This document shows, piece by piece, positions 34,689-44,456 of a stretch of 64,000 bases of DNA. The translations under genes and the position numbers were made by a program. The notes beneath the pieces are model-generated. The model had not been told where the DNA came from. It ran no database searches and saw only the letters and a list, made by a program, of their open reading frames with translations. Each line of letters begins with the position of its first letter. The stretch's first letter is position 1. Origin of the DNA: Allocoleopsis franciscana PCC 7113. GTDB taxonomy: Bacteria > Cyanobacteriota > Cyanobacteriia > Cyanobacteriales > Coleofasciculaceae. The stretch lies in NCBI RefSeq assembly GCF_000317515.1, contig NC_019738.1, forward strand, positions 3,188,001-3,252,000. The letters are read 5' to 3'.

Positions 34689-35735
34689 ATGACACACGAA
34701 GAATTACTCGTACTGATTGAACAAGCCGCCAACGACAAAGTAACATCACTTGACCTCCACAACCATCAACTGACGACACTACCCGCAGAAATTGGCAATC
34801 TCACCCATCTCACCAGACTATCCCTCTACGGAAACCAACTAGGGATGCTACCACCCGAAATCGGTCAACTCACCAATCTCAAAGAGCTAGATCTCAGCGG
34901 CAATCAACTCAAAGCACTGCCCGAAGAAATTGGCAATCTCACTAATCTGACTGATCTATGCCTCGATAACAATCAACTCACCGCACTACCCAAAGAAATT
35001 GGCAATCTCACTAATCTGACAGGGCTATCTTTGGACAGCAATCAACTAACAGCCTTGCCCGAAGAGATTGGCAAACTCATCAATCTCACCCGGCTATCTC
35101 TTTATAGCAATCGACTGACAGGACTCCCCAAAGAAATTGGCAATCTCACCCATTTAAACCGTTTATCCTGCGATAATAATCAATTGATGACTTTGCCCAA
35201 GGAAATTGGGAATTTCATCAATTTAACAGGTCTATCTCTGGATAACAATCAACTTAGAGAACTACCCCAAGACATTGGCAATCTCACCAATCTCACCCGA
35301 TTATCGATCGATAACAATAAACTCACATCGCTGCCCAAAGAAATTGGTAATCTCACTAATCTGACCCAGCTATCTCTGGATAACAATAAACTCACAGAAC
35401 TGCTCAAAGAAATTGGCAATCTCACCCATTTAACGGCCTTAGCGATCGACAGCAATCAACTCAAATCCCTGCCTGAAGAGATGGGTCAACTCATCAATTT
35501 GACGACTCTATCTCTCTACAAAAATCAACTGAGTTCATTACCTACAGCCATTGGTAATCTTACCCATTTAACCAAACTCTCTCTCTACAGTAATCAATTA
35601 ACAGCACTCCCTAAAGAAATTGGAATTTTGACGAATCTAACCAGTCTATCTCTCGACAATAATCCACTCACTTCACCTCCATCTGAAATTATTCAGCAAG
35701 GAACTCAGGCTATTTTGGCCTATCTTCGGCAGTGA
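34689..35735 (+). CDS. Leucine-rich-repeat protein, 14 repeats
   Basis: 348 residues composed almost wholly of 14 LRRs with a 23-residue period (consensus GNLTNLTxLSLDNNQLTxLP then KEI). After the last LRR it ends EIIQQGTQAILAYLRQ, the segment that in cyanobacterial ROCO proteins links LRRs to the Roc GTPase; here a TGA follows at once. There is no signal peptide, so the protein is cytoplasmic. LRRs form curved protein-binding surfaces. AAGG lies about 8 nt upstream of the ATG. A hairpin (35766-35785) follows. Whether it is a complete adaptor or a remnant of a ROCO gene is open; reading through the stop does not reveal a GTPase. Confidence 0.9.
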   Translation: MTHEELLVLIEQAANDKVTSLDLHNHQLTTLPAEIGNLTHLTRLSLYGNQLGMLPPEIGQLTNLKELDLSGNQLKALPEEIGNLTNLTDLCLDNNQLTALPKEIGNLTNLTGLSLDSNQLTALPEEIGKLINLTRLSLYSNRLTGLPKEIGNLTHLNRLSCDNNQLMTLPKEIGNFINLTGLSLDNNQLRELPQDIGNLTNLTRLSIDNNKLTSLPKEIGNLTNLTQLSLDNNKLTELLKEIGNLTHLTALAIDSNQLKSLPEEMGQLINLTTLSLYKNQLSSLPTAIGNLTHLTKLSLYSNQLTALPKEIGILTNLTSLSLDNNPLTSPPSEIIQQGTQAILAYLRQ

Positions 35736-35765
35736 TTGTCGAATCGTGTGACCATTAGCTTTAAA

Positions 35766-35785
35766 CCCCTAGATTCATCTAGGGG
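35766..35785. terminator. Hairpin between convergent LRR and dnaJ-like genes
   Basis: CCCCTAGAT and ATCTAGGGG pair around a two-base loop (7-bp stem with a hexaloop in practice), flanked by AAA and GTCGTTT. It could terminate both genes. Similar AAACCCCTAG hairpins also occur at ends of IS200/IS605 elements, but no element is present here. Confidence 0.55.
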
Positions 35786-35831
35786 GTCGTTTCATCATGG
35801 ATATTACTTACCTCCGCCTTCAGTTAATTTC

Positions 35832-36854
35832 TTAAAGCCGAACTTGTGGCAAATCCTTGCGAGGATTATAGCTGCGGTTGGCGCGAATTTTTTCGTAGTA
35901 ATCTCGCTCTATGGGCGTCAGATCTTTCGGCGGTACAATCACAATCCGCACTAGCTGGTCACTCCGTCCGCCCTTAGGACGAGGCCAGCCTTTCCCACGC
36001 AGCCGTAAGGATTGACCCGAACGGATGCCCGCAGGAACATTCACATTCACTGTGCCATCGGGTGTTGGTACTTCAATAGATGCTCCTAAGACAGCTTCAT
36101 CTGGCGTCACAGGCACTTCACAAATCAGATTATCGCCATCGAACTGGAAGAAAGAGTGAGGTTTGAGTTCTACATCCAGGTACAAATCGCCCCGTTGCTG
36201 GTTGTAAGAATTGACCTGTCCTTTGCCTCGAACTCGAATCCGGCTGCCTAGTTTCGCCCCAGGCGGAATGCGAACATCGATCACTTCAGTCCCCAAGTTC
36301 AAACGTTTCTGAACCCCGTGGAACGCCTCAGACCAGCTCAGAGAGAGGGTTGCTTGCCGATCGCCACCGGCTCCCGTTGTGTTATTCTCAACACCTGAGT
36401 AGTCATTAAATCCACCGAAGCCACCAAAATCGTTAAACCCGGTAGAGCCACCTGTGCCTGTGCGATAGGTATAAGTCCGACGGTTGCTTCCACCTGCGCC
36501 CGTGTTAAAGCGACCCAGCAATTCGTTGATAAACTCATCAAAGCTGCCATACTGGCTAAAGTCAAAGCCGTTGGGATCTACTCCGACTCCACCACCACCA
36601 CTAGGCCATCCTTGTCCGGCTTGCCTCCAATACTGACCAAATTGATCATATTTTTGGCGTTTTTCTGTATCCGATAATACCTCGTAGGCTTCACTAACTT
36701 CTTTAAAGCGAGCCTCTGCTTGTTTATCACCAGGGTTCATGTCCGGGTGGTACTTTCGAGCGAGCCGTCGATAGGACTTTTTGATTTCATCCGCACTGGC
36801 GGTTTTAGTGAGTCCGAGGATGGCGTAATAGTCTTTAAAGTCGGTCGCAGCCAT
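35832..36854 (-). CDS. DnaJ/CbpA-like co-chaperone (type II)
   Basis: 340 residues. The N-terminal J domain (5-70) carries the HPD motif in KYHPDMNPG that stimulates Hsp70. A Gly/Phe/Asn-rich linker (about 85-165) follows, then the C-terminal client-binding beta domains (about 170-330: [48 protein letters not shown]). The Cys-rich zinc finger of type I DnaJ is missing, so it is CbpA/DnaJ type II. GGAG precedes the ATG. No hsp70 is adjacent. Confidence 0.93.
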   Translation of the reverse strand: MAATDFKDYYAILGLTKTASADEIKKSYRRLARKYHPDMNPGDKQAEARFKEVSEAYEVLSDTEKRQKYDQFGQYWRQAGQGWPSGGGGVGVDPNGFDFSQYGSFDEFINELLGRFNTGAGGSNRRTYTYRTGTGGSTGFNDFGGFGGFNDYSGVENNTTGAGGDRQATLSLSWSEAFHGVQKRLNLGTEVIDVRIPPGAKLGSRIRVRGKGQVNSYNQQRGDLYLDVELKPHSFFQFDGDNLICEVPVTPDEAVLGASIEVPTPDGTVNVNVPAGIRSGQSLRLRGKGWPRPKGGRSDQLVRIVIVPPKDLTPIERDYYEKIRANRSYNPRKDLPQVRL

Positions 36855-36976
36855 GAAGGGTTTCTCCTTTACTCTTAATAATTTAGTTTAAGTTTTGTCC
36901 TATCCTGACCTCAGGGCGCTGCAACCATTCAAGTCAGCAAATTGTCCAGGTAGAATAGGGTTGATATACCTCAAAG

Positions 36977-37510
36977 CTAGGGTAACAAAGCTGTCAAAGG
37001 TATTGAGTTCGGTTCTTTCTCATCCAGGCGATCGCAATTTCCACACCTTGCCGATGAGTAACACATTAGGTAATCAAATCCTTCTTCCTGTGTGGGCGGA
37101 GCGCTCAGCAGTGAGGCGTGCATCTGCAAAATCACTTCTTCTGGAACCTGGCGCTTTCGCCTTTGATTTCGTTCCAAACACAGTACTAGGGGTGTATCTA
37201 ACCATACACCAATCAGACGGGTAAAACCGACCTCACGCGCTAGGGCGATCGCTTCTTTTCGGTAACGTTGCACCGCATGAGTCGCATCATAAATCGTCAG
37301 GGGCGAAACAGCCACAGCCTGACGCATTTGCTCTTGTACCTGATGCCATACCAATAACCAGGAGCCTTGAACCTCTTCAGACCCGAACAATTGAGCGCGG
37401 ATAGAATCGGTCGAAATTAGATGACGTTCAGGACATTCAACCAATAGTTTACGAGCCAGCGTAGATTTACCGCTCCCAGGAAGCCCTATCAGCAGAATCA
37501 GCTTGGTCAT
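36977..37510 (-). CDS. P-loop kinase, polynucleotide-kinase-like
   Basis: 177 residues. Walker A GLPGSGKST at 9-17, a DSIR motif after the first strand (TDSIRAQLFG), YDATHA (about 94-99) as the substrate-side acidic motif, and a lid-like ERNQRRKRQVPEEV stretch are typical of the AAA_33 / T4 Pnk-like kinase group, which phosphorylates small nucleotides or sugars. The C-terminus has an unusual Cys pair (ARCGNCDRLDE). The substrate cannot be inferred. It is 122 bp upstream of the dnaJ-like gene on the same strand; no clear operon signal. Confidence 0.8.
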   Translation of the reverse strand: MTKLILLIGLPGSGKSTLARKLLVECPERHLISTDSIRAQLFGSEEVQGSWLLVWHQVQEQMRQAVAVSPLTIYDATHAVQRYRKEAIALAREVGFTRLIGVWLDTPLVLCLERNQRRKRQVPEEVILQMHASLLSAPPTQEEGFDYLMCYSSARCGNCDRLDEKEPNSIPLTALLP

Positions 37511-37627
37511 TGAGTTGAAATTGATTCAGATGGTTCGCCTAGCGTTCCCTAAAGGAAAAATTGACAGGTTGAAGGAATCCATTCACATCTTGCATCACCC
37601 CCCGACGCTCCTCATCCTCGAATCTAG

Positions 37628-37662
37628 CTCCCTCCCCTAATTAAGGAGAGGGCTGGGGAGGG
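37628..37662. repeat. CCCTCCCC...GGGGAGGG dispersed repeat
   Basis: CTCCCTCCCC-TAATTAAGGA-GAGGG-CT-GGGGAGGG forms an imperfect stem. This type of C/G-rich palindrome is spread through many cyanobacterial genomes. A related sequence lies inside the coding region at 56125-56168. Here it is in the spacer after glgC and could help end its transcript. Confidence 0.6.
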
Positions 37663-37779
37663 TAAAAGGACTTGGTGCCAGATCTGAGTCAATTGAACTT
37701 GTAAAAGTTCCAACCGCTCTTTTAACGTTCAACGGATTGACCTTACAACCTGTAATACCCATTCATTGAAGACTCAGGG

Positions 37780-39069
37780 CTAAATGATTGTCCCATCCGG
37801 AATTACAGCATTTTTGAACACGACAATAATGCCGTTACGGATGAAAAAGCCTTGATTCTCCCGCTCTGCTTCCTCCACTCTATCTTTATTGATAATTTGC
37901 ACATCGCAGCCAATGCGAGCGTTTTTATCAATAATCGCACGGCGAATCGTTGAGTTGGAACCAATCCCTAGGGGAACTCTGGTGGTGTCACAGTCAGATT
38001 GCCGCTCGGCGAACGGTTCATAGAAGTCTGCCCCCATAATCAAGGTATCTTCAATGATGCAACCCGCTTCAACCCGCGAACGAATTCCCAGCACAGAATG
38101 GTTAATCCGACATTGTTTGAGAATGCAGCCTTCCCCAATCATGGATTCCGTTACTTGGCAATCTAAAAGCTTAGTCGGAGGCAAGTAACGGGCGCGAGTG
38201 TAGATAGGAGCTCGCTCCTCATAAAAGCTAAAGGGTGGGCGCGGTTGCTGAGTCAGTGCTAGGTTCGCCTCGTAGAAGGACTCAATTGTTCCAATGTCTT
38301 CCCAATAACCGTTATAGAGATAGGCTTGAACGTTATAGTCCTTGGCTGAAGCCGGGATAATTTCTTTACCAAAATCGGTTTGATCGGGAGATTTATTCAG
38401 CAAATCGATTAAAACATCTCTTTTGAAGACATAAATCCCCATTGAAGCGATGTAGGGCATTTTTTGTGCCTGTTCAGCGTCTAAGCCCAGTGTGGTTGTA
38501 TCCACCTGCATTTTTTTCAGGGCATCCCCTTTGGGCTTTTCGCTAAAATCAACGATTCGACCTGTATGATCAATTTTCATCAGACCAAAATCTGATGCCC
38601 GTTTCTCGTCAATGGGGACAACGGAGAGGGTGATATCTGCGTTCGTGTCGCGATGACGTTCGACAAATAAGCGATAGTCCATCCGGTAGAGATGATCACC
38701 GGATAAAATCAGGAACTCATCAACTTCCCACTCCTCCATCAGCCAAAGGTATTGACGCACGGCGTCGGCAGTACCTTGGAACCAACTGGGATTTTCTGCC
38801 GTCTGTTGAGCGGCGAGGACTTCAACAAACCCGTCACTGAAGCCAGCAAAGTTGTAGGTACGGGCTAGGTGGCGATTCAGGGAAGCTGAGTTAAATTGGG
38901 TCAGAACGTAGATTTTCAGGATATCTGAGTTAATACAGTTACTGACTGGAATATCAATCAGGCGATACTTCCCGGCTAAGGGTACAGCCGGTTTAGCCCG
39001 CAGTTTGGTTAGGGGATAAAGGCGTGTCCCTGCACCACCTCCGAGAATAATTCCTAAGACTCTTTTCAC
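37780..39069 (-). CDS. glgC: Glucose-1-phosphate adenylyltransferase
   Basis: 429 residues; it makes ADP-glucose from glucose-1-phosphate and ATP, the committed step of glycogen synthesis. A GTG start ([20 protein letters not shown]) has GAGAGG 6 nt upstream. Nucleotide-binding [21 protein letters not shown], the catalytic region [11 protein letters not shown] (about 121-131), and the glucose-binding EKP (about 178) are present. The C-terminal left-handed beta-helix carries the allosteric region ([26 protein letters not shown] in two parts). Cyanobacterial GlgC is activated by 3-phosphoglycerate and inhibited by phosphate. Length is standard. Confidence 0.97.
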   Translation of the reverse strand: MKRVLGIILGGGAGTRLYPLTKLRAKPAVPLAGKYRLIDIPVSNCINSDILKIYVLTQFNSASLNRHLARTYNFAGFSDGFVEVLAAQQTAENPSWFQGTADAVRQYLWLMEEWEVDEFLILSGDHLYRMDYRLFVERHRDTNADITLSVVPIDEKRASDFGLMKIDHTGRIVDFSEKPKGDALKKMQVDTTTLGLDAEQAQKMPYIASMGIYVFKRDVLIDLLNKSPDQTDFGKEIIPASAKDYNVQAYLYNGYWEDIGTIESFYEANLALTQQPRPPFSFYEERAPIYTRARYLPPTKLLDCQVTESMIGEGCILKQCRINHSVLGIRSRVEAGCIIEDTLIMGADFYEPFAERQSDCDTTRVPLGIGSNSTIRRAIIDKNARIGCDVQIINKDRVEEAERENQGFFIRNGIIVVFKNAVIPDGTII

Positions 39070-39226
39070 AAATAACCTCTCGACTGCAAGTAAATTGTTA
39101 AGTTTAGTGTGCGATTCTAAGTAACAGATGGCAAGGGGGAACAGGGGATAAAAGGCTGAAGTTCAGCTTGTACACTTCAGACTTGTTTAGTCAAGAGTTA
39201 GAAATGAATTCAAGACTCTTAACGGG

Positions 39227-41350
39227 TTAGTTTGCCATTTCCATTAATATCTTCTGGGCGCATTGCTCGTTGGTTCCGTCAGCCGGATGTCGTTGGATGT
39301 AGCTACCGTCGGGTTGGAGTTCCCAAGCTTGACGGTTATCTGCCATCATGATTGCCAAAATCTCTTGCAGGTCTTTGACAATCTCTGGGTCTTCAATGGG
39401 CACAACGGCCTCTACTCGTCGATCCAGATTACGACGCATCCAGTCTGCACTGCCAATATACACCTCCTCTTTACCTTGATTGTGAAAGTAATAAATCCGT
39501 GAGTGTTCTAAAAAGCGACCGACCACACTAATCACACGAATATTTTCACTGACTCCTGGAAGTCCGGGACGCAGACAGCAAATGCCTCGGACAATTAAGT
39601 CAATTTGAACCCCTGCACGGGAAGCCTCATAGAGAGTGGTAATAATTTGTGGGTCAACCAGAGCATTCATTTTGGCAACGATACGACCCGTTCCACCCTG
39701 TCGGCAATTTTCGATCTCGCGGTTAATCAAAGCCAGGAAGCGATCGCGCAAATTCACTGGCGCGACCAATAACTTCCGATAAGACCGTTGCCGTGAGTAA
39801 CCCGTCAAAAAGTTAAACAAATCGGTTAAATCTGCCCCCAAATCATCCCGACAGCTCAATATACCCAAATCAGTATAAATTCTGGCGGTTTTAGGATTAT
39901 AGTTGCCCGTACCGATGTGAACATAGCGTTTTATTTTGTTGTCGTGCCGACGCACAACTAGGACGACTTTGGTGTGAGTCTTCAACCCCACCAAACCATA
40001 AACAACATGCACCCCTGCTTGTTCTAACTTGCGTGCCCAGAGAATATTGTTCTCTTCATCAAAACGGGCTTTTAGCTCTACAAGTACCGCCACTTGTTTA
40101 CCATTTTCTGCCGCCGAAATCAAGGCGTTGAGAATGGGTGAATCACCGGATGTCCGGTAGAGTGTCATCTTGATGGCGAGCACCCCCGGATCGTGAGCCG
40201 CCTGGGTAATAAACCGCAGCACCGTTCCGGAAAAGGACTGATAGGGATGGTGTAGCAGTAAATCCGCACGGCAAATCACGCTGAATAAATCTTCCTCTTC
40301 CTCTTCTGCTGAGGGGGTTCGCAACCGGGAGGGTACGACGGGGGTCCAAGGGGGGTCTTTGAGTTCCGGGAGTGGCAAATCCATCAAACCCATCAAATCG
40401 CCCAAACCCAGTAAACTGTCTACCTCATAGATATCGCTCTTCTGGAGCTTTAACTCCCGCATCAGCATCTCCCGCACGGTATCGGGCATTGTGACATGAA
40501 TTTCCATCCGCACGACAGAACCGCTAACACGTCGTTTCCTAAGTTCCTGCTCAATCGCCAACAGCAGGTCGTCCGCTTCATCTTCTTCGACGGCTAGGTC
40601 TGCATTGCGGGTAATCCGAAAGGGATGATACTCCAGAATATTCATTCCTGGAAATAGAGATTCCAAGTTATGAGCAATGACTTGTTCTAGAGGCACACCT
40701 GTCCACACGGCGGATCGCTCTTTTTTGCGGTGACGTAACGAGTCAGGCAAAGGCACAAACCGAGGCAAAACTTTAGGCACTTTCACCCGTGCAAATAACT
40801 CTTCTCCCGTGTCTGGATCTTTTACAACCGCAGCCAGATTCAAACTGAGATTGGAAATGTAAGGAAATGGATGGCTGGGGTCAACGGCGAGGGGGGTGAG
40901 AACCGGAAAAATTTGCTCTTCAAAGTAGTTTTGCAGGTAAGTCCGTTGTTCCTGATTCAAGTCCATGTAATCTAAAAAATGGACGCCTTCTCGTGCCAGT
41001 TGCGAGCGCAGGACTTTCTCAAAGTGTTGATGCTGTTCATTGATCAGGGGACGTAATCGATCACTAATGGCCTCCAACTGTTGGCTTGGTGTTCGACCAT
41101 CCGGCGTCAACTTTCTCACATTTGCCTCTAGCTGTTGCTTTAAACCCGCAACACGAACCATGAAGAATTCATCCAGATTCGAGCTAAAAATGCTCATGAA
41201 CTTGAGACGCTCCAACAGAGGCGTCCGGGGGTCTGTGGCTTCATGCAACACCCGATCATTAAACTCTAGCCAACTGAGTTCCCGATTAAAGTAATATTGC
41301 GGGTCACCTAGATTAATGTCCGTGATGGTCGTTTTCGATGATTTAGCCAT
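39227..41350 (-). CDS. ppk: Polyphosphate kinase 1
   Basis: 707 residues from the ATG at 41350. A GTG at 41452 would add 34 residues that do not resemble the family; the usual start is just before FNRELSWLEFN. The enzyme polymerises ATP gamma-phosphate into polyphosphate. It has N, H, C1 and C2 domains. The autophosphorylated His is in RYVHIGTGNYNPKTAR, and the second essential His in SRIYYFHNQG; the tunnel motif IGSADWMRRNLDRRVE follows. A predicted exopolyphosphatase (ppx at 44457) lies 3 kb away, so both directions of polyphosphate turnover are encoded close together. Confidence 0.95.
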   Translation of the reverse strand: MAKSSKTTITDINLGDPQYYFNRELSWLEFNDRVLHEATDPRTPLLERLKFMSIFSSNLDEFFMVRVAGLKQQLEANVRKLTPDGRTPSQQLEAISDRLRPLINEQHQHFEKVLRSQLAREGVHFLDYMDLNQEQRTYLQNYFEEQIFPVLTPLAVDPSHPFPYISNLSLNLAAVVKDPDTGEELFARVKVPKVLPRFVPLPDSLRHRKKERSAVWTGVPLEQVIAHNLESLFPGMNILEYHPFRITRNADLAVEEDEADDLLLAIEQELRKRRVSGSVVRMEIHVTMPDTVREMLMRELKLQKSDIYEVDSLLGLGDLMGLMDLPLPELKDPPWTPVVPSRLRTPSAEEEEEDLFSVICRADLLLHHPYQSFSGTVLRFITQAAHDPGVLAIKMTLYRTSGDSPILNALISAAENGKQVAVLVELKARFDEENNILWARKLEQAGVHVVYGLVGLKTHTKVVLVVRRHDNKIKRYVHIGTGNYNPKTARIYTDLGILSCRDDLGADLTDLFNFLTGYSRQRSYRKLLVAPVNLRDRFLALINREIENCRQGGTGRIVAKMNALVDPQIITTLYEASRAGVQIDLIVRGICCLRPGLPGVSENIRVISVVGRFLEHSRIYYFHNQGKEEVYIGSADWMRRNLDRRVEAVVPIEDPEIVKDLQEILAIMMADNRQAWELQPDGSYIQRHPADGTNEQCAQKILMEMAN

Positions 41351-41593
41351 AATTTTGAGTTGGCTTTGTCCTGTCCCAGATTGATCGCTTGCCGCATCAG
41401 TCAGTTGTTGAGGAGGGTGTGCCAGAGTACGCTGCACCAGATAGCGCGCCACAACGCCTGATCTCCTAGTGGGTTCACTAGGGGTTGCGACTTCATAGTA
41501 CCCTGAACTGAAGCGTTCTAGAACTTATTTTGAAAATGAGTGGGAAGGTTAGAAGGTAAGGTTGCAGGTTAAGAATGTTTATTCCTGGTGACT

Positions 41594-41821
41594 TCAAAAA
41601 ACCTCGTCTTCGATACCGTGCCACCATTCACCTAATTTCATTAGATCCTGATGAATATCAGCGAGTCCTGTGGCATATTCTTCGGGTGAAAGTGTTTCTC
41701 GTTGCTCTTGGAGTTTCTTCAATCGGAGTTGCACCAGTAGCCAAGGCTTGGAAATGCTATTTGTGCTTTCGATGTATTGGGCTAAATCTTTACTATCCAT
41801 AACTCTTTGGATGTAACTCAT
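41594..41821 (-). CDS. Small conserved hypothetical protein
   Basis: 75 residues (68 if the second Met at 41800, MDSKDLAQYIESTNS, is used). Helical and charged, with a C-terminal DLMKLGEWWHGIEDEVF. No transmembrane segment. Its composition and codon use look protein-like and similar short proteins are found in other cyanobacteria, as I recall, but with no known role. It lies between ppk and sodB, separated from sodB by a hairpin terminator. Confidence 0.6.
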   Translation of the reverse strand: MSYIQRVMDSKDLAQYIESTNSISKPWLLVQLRLKKLQEQRETLSPEEYATGLADIHQDLMKLGEWWHGIEDEVF

Positions 41822-41828
41822 TGATCAT

Positions 41829-41865
41829 AAAAGACAGCCACGATTTTTTCCCATGACTGTCTTTT
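41829..41865 (-). terminator. Intrinsic terminator downstream of sodB
   Basis: Arms AAAAGACAG and CTGTCTTTT (9 bp, plus an extra CA/TG pair after one mismatch) with a T-run at the distal arm on the minus strand, 110 bp after the sodB stop. Confidence 0.65.
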
Positions 41866-41974
41866 GATTTGATCGCTTGCTCAATGTGAGAGGGAATCGC
41901 GATCGCTCCTAGTACACTGGATGTTGCCGTAGCCCACACGCGATCGCTGAGTGTCCCCTTGTAGTTAACGTTTC

Positions 41975-42574
41975 TTAGGTGGCAGCCATATTCTCGTTAA
42001 CAAAGTCCCAATTAATCAAGTGGTTGATGAAAGCGTCGATGAAGTCGGGACGCTTGTTTTGGTAATCCAAGTAGTAAGCGTGTTCCCAAACATCCAGAGT
42101 TAGCAAAGGAGTTAGCCCTAATGCTAATGGGTTGACGGCATTGGGAGAGTTGGTGATTTTTAGCGTACCATTGTCGAGTACGAGCCAAGCCCAGCCACTG
42201 CCGAACTGGGTAGCGGCGGCTTTTTTAAACTCTTCTTTGAACTTATCGTAGCCACCTAAGTCCGAATCAATCTTCGCTGCGATCGCACCGGTTGGGGCAC
42301 CGCCGCCACCCTGCTTCATGCCATTCCAGAAGAATGTGTGGTTCCAAGCTTGTGCTGCATTGTTGAAGATGCCACCCTTGGACGAGTCATTGTAGGTTGC
42401 CTTGATCACTTCCTCAATCGACTTATCGGCTAAATCCGTGTCCTTGATCATGTTATTGTAATTGGTCACGTAAGCCGCGTGATGCTTGTCGTGATGGAAC
42501 TCAAACGTCTTAGCAGTGATGTAAGGGTCAAGCGCATCGTAAGCGTATGGTAAAGGGGGAAGTTCGTATCCCAT
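41975..42574 (-). CDS. sodB: Iron superoxide dismutase
   Basis: 199 residues; converts superoxide to H2O2 and O2 in the cytoplasm. It begins MGYELPPLPYAYDALDPY like other FeSODs. Metal ligands: His27 in FEFHHDKHH, His in QAWNHTFFW (about 79), and Asp/His in DVWEHAYYLDY (about 161 and 165). The Fe-type signature AQAWNHTFFWN with Gln-Ala before Trp, and FGSGWAWLV, distinguish it from MnSOD. No signal peptide. It is flanked by a long upstream A/T-rich spacer that should contain its promoter. Confidence 0.97.
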   Translation of the reverse strand: MGYELPPLPYAYDALDPYITAKTFEFHHDKHHAAYVTNYNNMIKDTDLADKSIEEVIKATYNDSSKGGIFNNAAQAWNHTFFWNGMKQGGGGAPTGAIAAKIDSDLGGYDKFKEEFKKAAATQFGSGWAWLVLDNGTLKITNSPNAVNPLALGLTPLLTLDVWEHAYYLDYQNKRPDFIDAFINHLINWDFVNENMAAT

Positions 42575-42831
42575 TTCGGTTCAATCCTCTCAAAACTGCC
42601 TTCTAGCTTAAAGCGAATCGCGAAGCTAGACTCATTGCAAACTTCACGATAATCAGCTTAAATTTCCTATAGCTGATGCCATAAAATTTAACAATATCAT
42701 TGTAGCCCAAAGGCTGTATTGCTCTGAACATAATCCTTCTATATCCAAAGGTAGAAGACTTATTTAAGGCATTCGTGCTGTTAATCGTTAATCAAACTTT
42801 GGGCAATAAGGTTAATCTCATCGAATCAATA

Positions 42832-43338
42832 TTACGGAGTTTTACCACGACGGGTTAAGGCTTGTTTAAGGAATGCGATCGCATCTTTTGGACTTGTCGC
42901 TATCCAAATATGATGGTGCGACAAGTGTTGAAAAAATCGTTGACTTTCTCGGTCTTGTGTCAATAAAACAATGGGTTTATTGGCTTTTAAAGCCAGTGCC
43001 ACTTCAGAGGCGGTGCCAGCCCCCATCCCGCAGGCAATCACCCCATCACTGGAGAGGACATTGATATTATTTCGAGCACTACCCATGTCTGTAAAAATGG
43101 CAATATGAACGGCGTCAGAGACACCGCTATCGCCAGCATCAGGCAGAATACCAACCGTCAGGCCATTGGCAGATTTTGCCCCACGATTGGCAGCGTCCAT
43201 CACACCCACATTTCTGCCCCCCGTCAGGAGTACCCATCCTTCTTGAGCAATCAAGGTACCTATTGTATAGGCATTTTCCCAGTCAGTCTCTGAGGCTCCA
43301 GTTCCTGGCCCCATCACCCCAATGATAATTTTTCTCAT
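42832..43338 (-). CDS. TIGR00725-type LOG/Rossmann-fold protein
   Basis: 168 residues. A Rossmann-like start (IIIGVMGPGTGA), the glycine-rich LLTGGRNVGVMDAANRGA (about 37-54) and CGMGAGTASEVALALKANKP (about 100-119) match the TIGR00725 family, related to LOG and MoCo-carrier proteins. LOG proteins hydrolyse cytokinin nucleotides via GGGxxGxM plus PGGxGTxxE; here the second motif is MGAGTASE, so nucleotide binding is likely but LOG activity is not. Same strand as ubiA, 96 bp downstream. Confidence 0.85.
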   Translation of the reverse strand: MRKIIIGVMGPGTGASETDWENAYTIGTLIAQEGWVLLTGGRNVGVMDAANRGAKSANGLTVGILPDAGDSGVSDAVHIAIFTDMGSARNNINVLSSDGVIACGMGAGTASEVALALKANKPIVLLTQDRESQRFFQHLSHHHIWIATSPKDAIAFLKQALTRRGKTP

Positions 43339-43356
43339 ACGTTAGCGATAGTTATA

Positions 43357-43391
43357 GCAAAAGGCAAAAGGCAGAAGGCAAAAGGCAGAAG
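43357..43391. repeat. Heptanucleotide STRR
   Basis: About five heptads alternating AAAAGGC and AGAAGGC. It lies between ubiA and the TIGR00725 gene. Short tandemly repeated repetitive heptamers are a known feature of filamentous cyanobacteria. Confidence 0.75.
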
Positions 43392-43434
43392 TTAGATGTA
43401 CTCCACTCAATCGAGAACTGCTATAAATAAGACG

Positions 43435-44319
43435 CTAAAAAATAGAGCCAGTAATCATCCCAGCCAGGATAATAAAGCCAATCCAAACATTTTGCCGAAA
43501 AATCTCACCATAAGCCGGTCTGGGAAGGTCTTTTTGGCACAGTCGGGTATATTGCCAAGCCCAAAGTGCGATCGCAATTCCCAATCCTAGCCAAAAACCA
43601 AGATGCAACTGCATCACCACACCTAACCAAGCGAGTAATCCAGCAGTACCCACAAAAAAAACACCCACAGCTTCAGCCGCATAATCACCAAAAAAGATAG
43701 CGCTAGAGTTAATCCCAATCCGCTGATCATCTTCGCGATCGGACATAGCATAAACCGTATCAAAGCCCAATGTCCAAAGCACGGTTGCCCCCCACAGTAT
43801 CCAAGTTGCGGGTTGCAGATTAGCGGTTACGGCACTCCAACTGATGAGAACCGCAAAACCCCAAGCGATGGAAAGGACTAACTGGGGAATGGGAAAGACT
43901 CGCTTGGCGGATGGGTAAAAGACGATGACGGGGACAGCAGCAACGCACAGCCAGAAGGTATAAGAATTGAGATAAAGAGCGAGGACGCCCGCACAACACA
44001 TTGCCACTAAGGTCACAATGATACCCACTTGGATCGAGAGCGCACGAGAGGCGAGGGGGCGATCGCGTGTGCGTTCCACTTGAGGGTCAATATCTCTATC
44101 CCACAAATCATTAATCACACAACCGGCACCACTGGTGGCTAAGGTTCCCAGGATAATCACCCCGACTAAGGGGACAGGAGGTATGCCATTAGCAGCTAGA
44201 AAGACAGCCCACAATGCAGGTACCATCAAAATCAGGCGTCCTGCTGGCTTATCCCATCGCAGGAGTCGAATAATCCTTAGCCAGCTTGGTACAGGGTTTT
44301 GTTGGGGTTGAGTCAGCAT
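43435..44319 (-). CDS. ubiA: 4-hydroxybenzoate polyprenyltransferase (UbiA family)
   Basis: 294 residues, about eight or nine transmembrane helices. The two Asp-rich, Mg-diphosphate-binding motifs are clear: NDLWDRDID (about 66-75) and YAMSDREDDQRIG (about 190-202). In cyanobacteria this enzyme attaches the solanesyl chain to 4-hydroxybenzoate in plastoquinone synthesis. It is divergent from ppx across 137 bp. Length fits the family. Confidence 0.93.
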   Translation of the reverse strand: MLTQPQQNPVPSWLRIIRLLRWDKPAGRLILMVPALWAVFLAANGIPPVPLVGVIILGTLATSGAGCVINDLWDRDIDPQVERTRDRPLASRALSIQVGIIVTLVAMCCAGVLALYLNSYTFWLCVAAVPVIVFYPSAKRVFPIPQLVLSIAWGFAVLISWSAVTANLQPATWILWGATVLWTLGFDTVYAMSDREDDQRIGINSSAIFFGDYAAEAVGVFFVGTAGLLAWLGVVMQLHLGFWLGLGIAIALWAWQYTRLCQKDLPRPAYGEIFRQNVWIGFIILAGMITGSIF

Positions 44320-44456
44320 GGAATAAATTCAGGATGGTTGATTCTTCCCGATGGGGGATTTCTATCTAGGATATAGTGCCTATTTACTTTATTCCCTTTA
44401 AACAGGACTGTTATTCCTAGAGGCTGGGCTGGTGTTTTTAGCTGGAATACAAGGGC

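Noticed and set aside
34750-35690. Regular 69-bp DNA repeats, considered as a CRISPR-like array
   Set aside because: They encode 23-residue LRRs in one continuous frame with no spacers.
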